Assembly (NCBI GenBank): GCA_028284325.1 | Contig: JANQRX010000010.1 | Span: 248,001-312,000, forward strand | Reading direction: 5' to 3' | DNA from: Bauldia sp. | GTDB lineage: Bacteria; Pseudomonadota; Alphaproteobacteria; Rhizobiales; Kaistiaceae | DNA: 64,000 nt | Shown: piece by piece, positions 61,584 to 64,000 of the stretch | Position numbering within the stretch: the stretch's first letter is position 1 | Layout: every line of letters starts with the position of its first letter | Program-made: the position numbers and the translations under genes | The notes under the pieces: model-generated | What the model saw: only the letters and a program-made list of their open reading frames with translations | What the model was told of the DNA's origin: nothing | Database searches by the model: none

Positions 61584-62618
61584 ATGGCAGGGTCGCTGTC
61601 GACGCGGCTGCGGATCGGGACGACGGACCTCGCGGTCCCGCCCCTGGGGCTCGGCACCGTGCCCCTCGGCGGACTGTTCCGCGGTCTGGACGACGCCGAC
61701 GCGACGGCCGTGCTCCAGACGGCGTGGGACGAGGGCATTCGCTACTTCGACACCGCGCCCTGGTACGGACGTGGGCTCGCCGAACACCGCACGGGGGCGT
61801 TTCTCCATGCCCGGCCCCGCGACGCCTTCGTGCTCACCACCAAGGTCGGTCGCATCCTGAAGCGGCCGCGGGACCTGTCCGCGCTCGAGACCGCGCCGTG
61901 GCCCGAGGGGCTGCCGTTCGAGGTCCATTTCGACTACGGCTACGACGGCATCATGCGTGCCTACGAGCAGTCGCAACAGCGCCTGGCGCTGCCGGCCATC
62001 GACGCCCTGATCATCCACGATCTCGATGCCCTCTATCACGACGCCGAGGCGATCGCCCGGCATACAGCCGATCTGGAGAGCAGCGGCCTGCAAGCGCTCG
62101 ACGAGCTGAAGCGCAGTGGCGATATCGCGGCCTACGGGATCGGGATCAACACCCACGAAGCACTGGAGATGTTCGCCGGTCGCCTGTCGCTGGACTTCAT
62201 GCTGGTGGCGATGCCCTACACGCTGCTTGACCAGACCTCCCTGCACGCGGGCATGGCGACGTGCGTCGAGCGCGGCGTCAGCGTCATTGTCGGCGCGCCG
62301 TTCGCGAGCGGCATTCTCGCCACCGGATCGCGGGGCAAGGGCACCTACGACTACCGGTCGCCGGCGCCGGAGGTCGAGGCGCGGGTGACCGGGATGGAGG
62401 AAGTCTGTGCCGCGCACGGCGTCAGCCTGCCGGCGGCGGCACTGCAGTTTCCGCTGGCCCACCCAGCGGTGGTCTCGGTCATCCCCGGCACCCGGACCGC
62501 CGACGAGGTGCAGAAGGCCGTCCATGGGTTCGAGGCGCCGATCCCGCCGGCTTTCTGGGCCGAGCTGGAGGCACGCGAGCTGATCCATCCCGACGCGCCG
62601 GTGCCGGAGGAGAGTTAG
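61584..62618 (+). CDS. Aldo/keto reductase (D-threo-aldose 1-dehydrogenase-like)
   Basis: 344 residues from the ATG at 61584 after GGGAGGG. Catalytic Asp and Tyr in RYFDTAPWYGRGLAE, Lys in LTTKVGRIL, His-equivalent in LIIHDLDALY; C-terminal NADP region PLAHPAVVSVIPGTRTADEV. Sequence type fits L-fucose/D-threo-aldose dehydrogenases that oxidise the sugar at C1. Convergent with the VOC gene (9-bp gap). Confidence 0.9.
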   Translation: MAGSLSTRLRIGTTDLAVPPLGLGTVPLGGLFRGLDDADATAVLQTAWDEGIRYFDTAPWYGRGLAEHRTGAFLHARPRDAFVLTTKVGRILKRPRDLSALETAPWPEGLPFEVHFDYGYDGIMRAYEQSQQRLALPAIDALIIHDLDALYHDAEAIARHTADLESSGLQALDELKRSGDIAAYGIGINTHEALEMFAGRLSLDFMLVAMPYTLLDQTSLHAGMATCVERGVSVIVGAPFASGILATGSRGKGTYDYRSPAPEVEARVTGMEEVCAAHGVSLPAAALQFPLAHPAVVSVIPGTRTADEVQKAVHGFEAPIPPAFWAELEARELIHPDAPVPEES

Positions 62619-62627
62619 CGGGGCGCG

Positions 62628-63125
62628 TCAGCCGCGGTTGGCGAGCGCCGACTCGTAGCGGTGCGAGATGATCTCGATCACGTTGCCGAACGGGTCCTCG
62701 CAGTAGCACACCTGCATGTCCTCGCCGGGGAACAGCGTCCAGATGTCGGAGCGCTGCAGCCCGCCCTCGGCGACGATCTCGGCCACCTTGGCCGGAACAT
62801 CCGGGTGGGTGATGGCGATGTGGAAGAAACCGTTCTTCCAGTACTCCATCGTGTCCTCGCGCCGCTCCGGCTTCGGCCCGAGGAACTCGAACAGCTCGAA
62901 CCCGTTGCCGTCGCCGGTCACCATGTGGGCGATCTTCATGCCGCCGAACCGCTCGCCGCAGATGTTGCCGGCGAGGTTGGCGAAGTGCGACCCGTCGACC
63001 TTCACCTCCGCCGGTTCCGCGATCACGGTGAAGCCGAACACCTTCGTGTACCAGGCGACGGCGGCGTCGATGTCCGGCACCGAGACGCCAACGTGATTGA
63101 GAGAACTCGCGACCTGCTTGCTCAT
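62628..63125 (-). CDS. VOC-superfamily (glyoxalase/dioxygenase-like) protein
   Basis: 165 residues from the ATG at 63125. Two beta-alpha-beta-beta-beta modules: LNHVGVSVPDIDAAVAWYTK (His ligand), FELFEFLGPKPERRED, GFFHIAITHPDV (His) and YCEDPFGNVIEII (Glu). A mononuclear metal site is therefore complete. Could be an isomerase or lactoylglutathione lyase-like enzyme for a sugar-derived compound. 11 bp after the dehydrogenase gene. Confidence 0.88.
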   Translation of the reverse strand: MSKQVASSLNHVGVSVPDIDAAVAWYTKVFGFTVIAEPAEVKVDGSHFANLAGNICGERFGGMKIAHMVTGDGNGFELFEFLGPKPERREDTMEYWKNGFFHIAITHPDVPAKVAEIVAEGGLQRSDIWTLFPGEDMQVCYCEDPFGNVIEIISHRYESALANRG

Positions 63126-63136
63126 CGTAGCGTTCC

Positions 63137-64000
63137 CTAGAGATGCACGACCTGGCCGGTCGCCGCCGATTCCTCGGCCGCGAGCACCGCCTCGACCGCG
63201 GCCATGGATTCGCGCGGGGTGATGATCTCCGGCGCCTCGCCGCTGAGGCAGCAACGGGCGAAATAGGCGAACTCGTCGCGGAGCGCGCCGCCGAGGCGTC
63301 CGTGGATCTCGGGCCAGTAGGTGGTGTCGGGGCTCGAAAATCCCTCGCTCGAGACGATGCCGAGATTCGGGAAGGTGTCCTGGATCTGCACGAAACCGTC
63401 CGAGCCGACGATGTTCATGCGTTCGTCGATCGCGTACGGCGTCTTCTCCGGCATGCACCACACCGTCTCCAGCGTCGCGGTGGCGCCGTTGTCGAAGCGG
63501 TACATGGTCTGCCCGATATCGGGGTATGTCTTGCCGCGGAGATCCACGGTCTGCGCATAGGCGCTCACGATTTTCGCGCCGGTGAACCACAGCATCAGGT
63601 CGGTGTCGTGGATGGCGTCGCCGGCGATGGGGCCGATCTTGTTCAGGATCTCCGGCGTCCAGGCGGCGGGGATGTTGCGCCGCGAGCTCAGCGACAGGAT
63701 ACGGCCGATCGAACCGCCGGCGATGCTGGCCTTGGCCGCGGCATAGCGCGGATTGAAGCGGCAGATGTGCCCGACCATCAGGTGACCGGCCGCCTTGTCC
63801 GCCGCCTCGACGATCTTGCGGCAGTCCTCCACGGTGCTCGCCATCGGCTTCTCCAGGAAGACGTGCTTGCCGGCGGCCAGTGCGGCGAGCGTCGGCTCGG
63901 TGTGCTGGTCCCACATGGTGACGACGCTGACGGCGTCGATGTCGTCGTCGGCCAGCATGTCGTTGTAGTCGGTGAACAGCTTGTCGACGTCGTATTTCCG
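63137..64000 (-). CDS. Gfo/Idh/MocA-family dehydrogenase, partial at window edge
   Basis: The frame continues past the right edge; 287 codons plus stop are seen. Conserved EKPMASTVEDC (catalytic Lys-Pro) and HVFLEKP, with IAGDAIHDTDLMLWFTG carrying the conserved Asp/His. The N-terminal Rossmann GxGxxG is outside the window. It is the upstream gene of the VOC operon and probably oxidises a sugar or inositol-type substrate. Confidence 0.9.
   Translation of the reverse strand, partial: RKYDVDKLFTDYNDMLADDDIDAVSVVTMWDQHTEPTLAALAAGKHVFLEKPMASTVEDCRKIVEAADKAAGHLMVGHICRFNPRYAAAKASIAGGSIGRILSLSSRRNIPAAWTPEILNKIGPIAGDAIHDTDLMLWFTGAKIVSAYAQTVDLRGKTYPDIGQTMYRFDNGATATLETVWCMPEKTPYAIDERMNIVGSDGFVQIQDTFPNLGIVSSEGFSSPDTTYWPEIHGRLGGALRDEFAYFARCCLSGEAPEIITPRESMAAVEAVLAAEESAATGQVVHL

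Overview
The window is a 64 kb piece of a high-GC alphaproteobacterial chromosome. Evidence for this: dense genes with 1-4 nt ATGA/GTGA overlaps, a perfect CtrA-type TTAA-N7-TTAA site, Irr/ICE-like 17-mers at iron genes, a NadQ-like Nudix protein, and TRAP (TAXI) plus many periplasmic-binding transporters. A marine or soil Hyphomicrobiales/Rhodospirillales-type heterotroph fits; the genus cannot be fixed from the sequence alone. No rRNA, CRISPR array, origin or intact insertion sequence is visible. There are two tRNA genes.

Layout. 0-7.6 kb: core and housekeeping genes (NadQ-like Nudix protein, tyrosine phosphatase, HD hydrolase, YgfZ, Nudix hydrolase, SRAP protease, LysE exporter, small conserved proteins). 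7.6-14 kb: a TAXI-TRAP transporter with UspA and a class III aminotransferase, divergent from a beta-keto acid cleavage enzyme, which reads as a beta-amino-acid catabolic unit. 14-19.2 kb: rsgA, a GNAT, and an Fe(III) ABC transporter (binding protein and fused permease, no ATPase) flanked by ICE-like boxes. 19.3-26.8 kb: ABM monooxygenase/TetR pair with a doubled operator, GMC oxidoreductase, MFS transporter, and a thiolase-like/DUF35/GntR/nucleoside hydrolase operon.

26.8-38.3 kb: one long minus-strand operon (sugar isomerase-like protein, YnjB-like ABC transporter, GH51 arabinofuranosidase, DhaL/DhaK kinase, LacD-like aldolase) with a divergent enolase-superfamily gene. Together these suggest a sugar pathway of isomerisation, ketose phosphorylation by a DhaKL-type kinase and cleavage by a class I aldolase. 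38.3-44.4 kb: an accessory island ending at the 3' end of tRNA-Pro(CGG). It holds a GH108 endolysin with a holin-like tail, an AT-rich polytopic membrane protein, a D12 methylase that has lost its middle, a DUF4145 protein, and a HigA antitoxin whose HigB partner is broken.

44.4-64 kb: tRNA-Pro and tRNA-Gln, then a dense carbohydrate-catabolism supercluster. It contains two PfkB sugar kinases, RbsD/FucU mutarotase, a complete sugar ABC transporter with a Tat-type binding protein, a SIS isomerase, two Gfo/Idh/MocA dehydrogenases, an unclassified glycosidase-like protein, an M14 deacylase, a threonine dehydratase-like enzyme, an FGGY kinase, a ThuA-like protein, a TIM-barrel epimerase, an aldo/keto reductase and a VOC protein. 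In three separate transporter operons the binding-protein gene is followed at once by a perfect 10-12 bp GC hairpin without a U-tract, which probably sets the higher expression of the binding protein over the permease.
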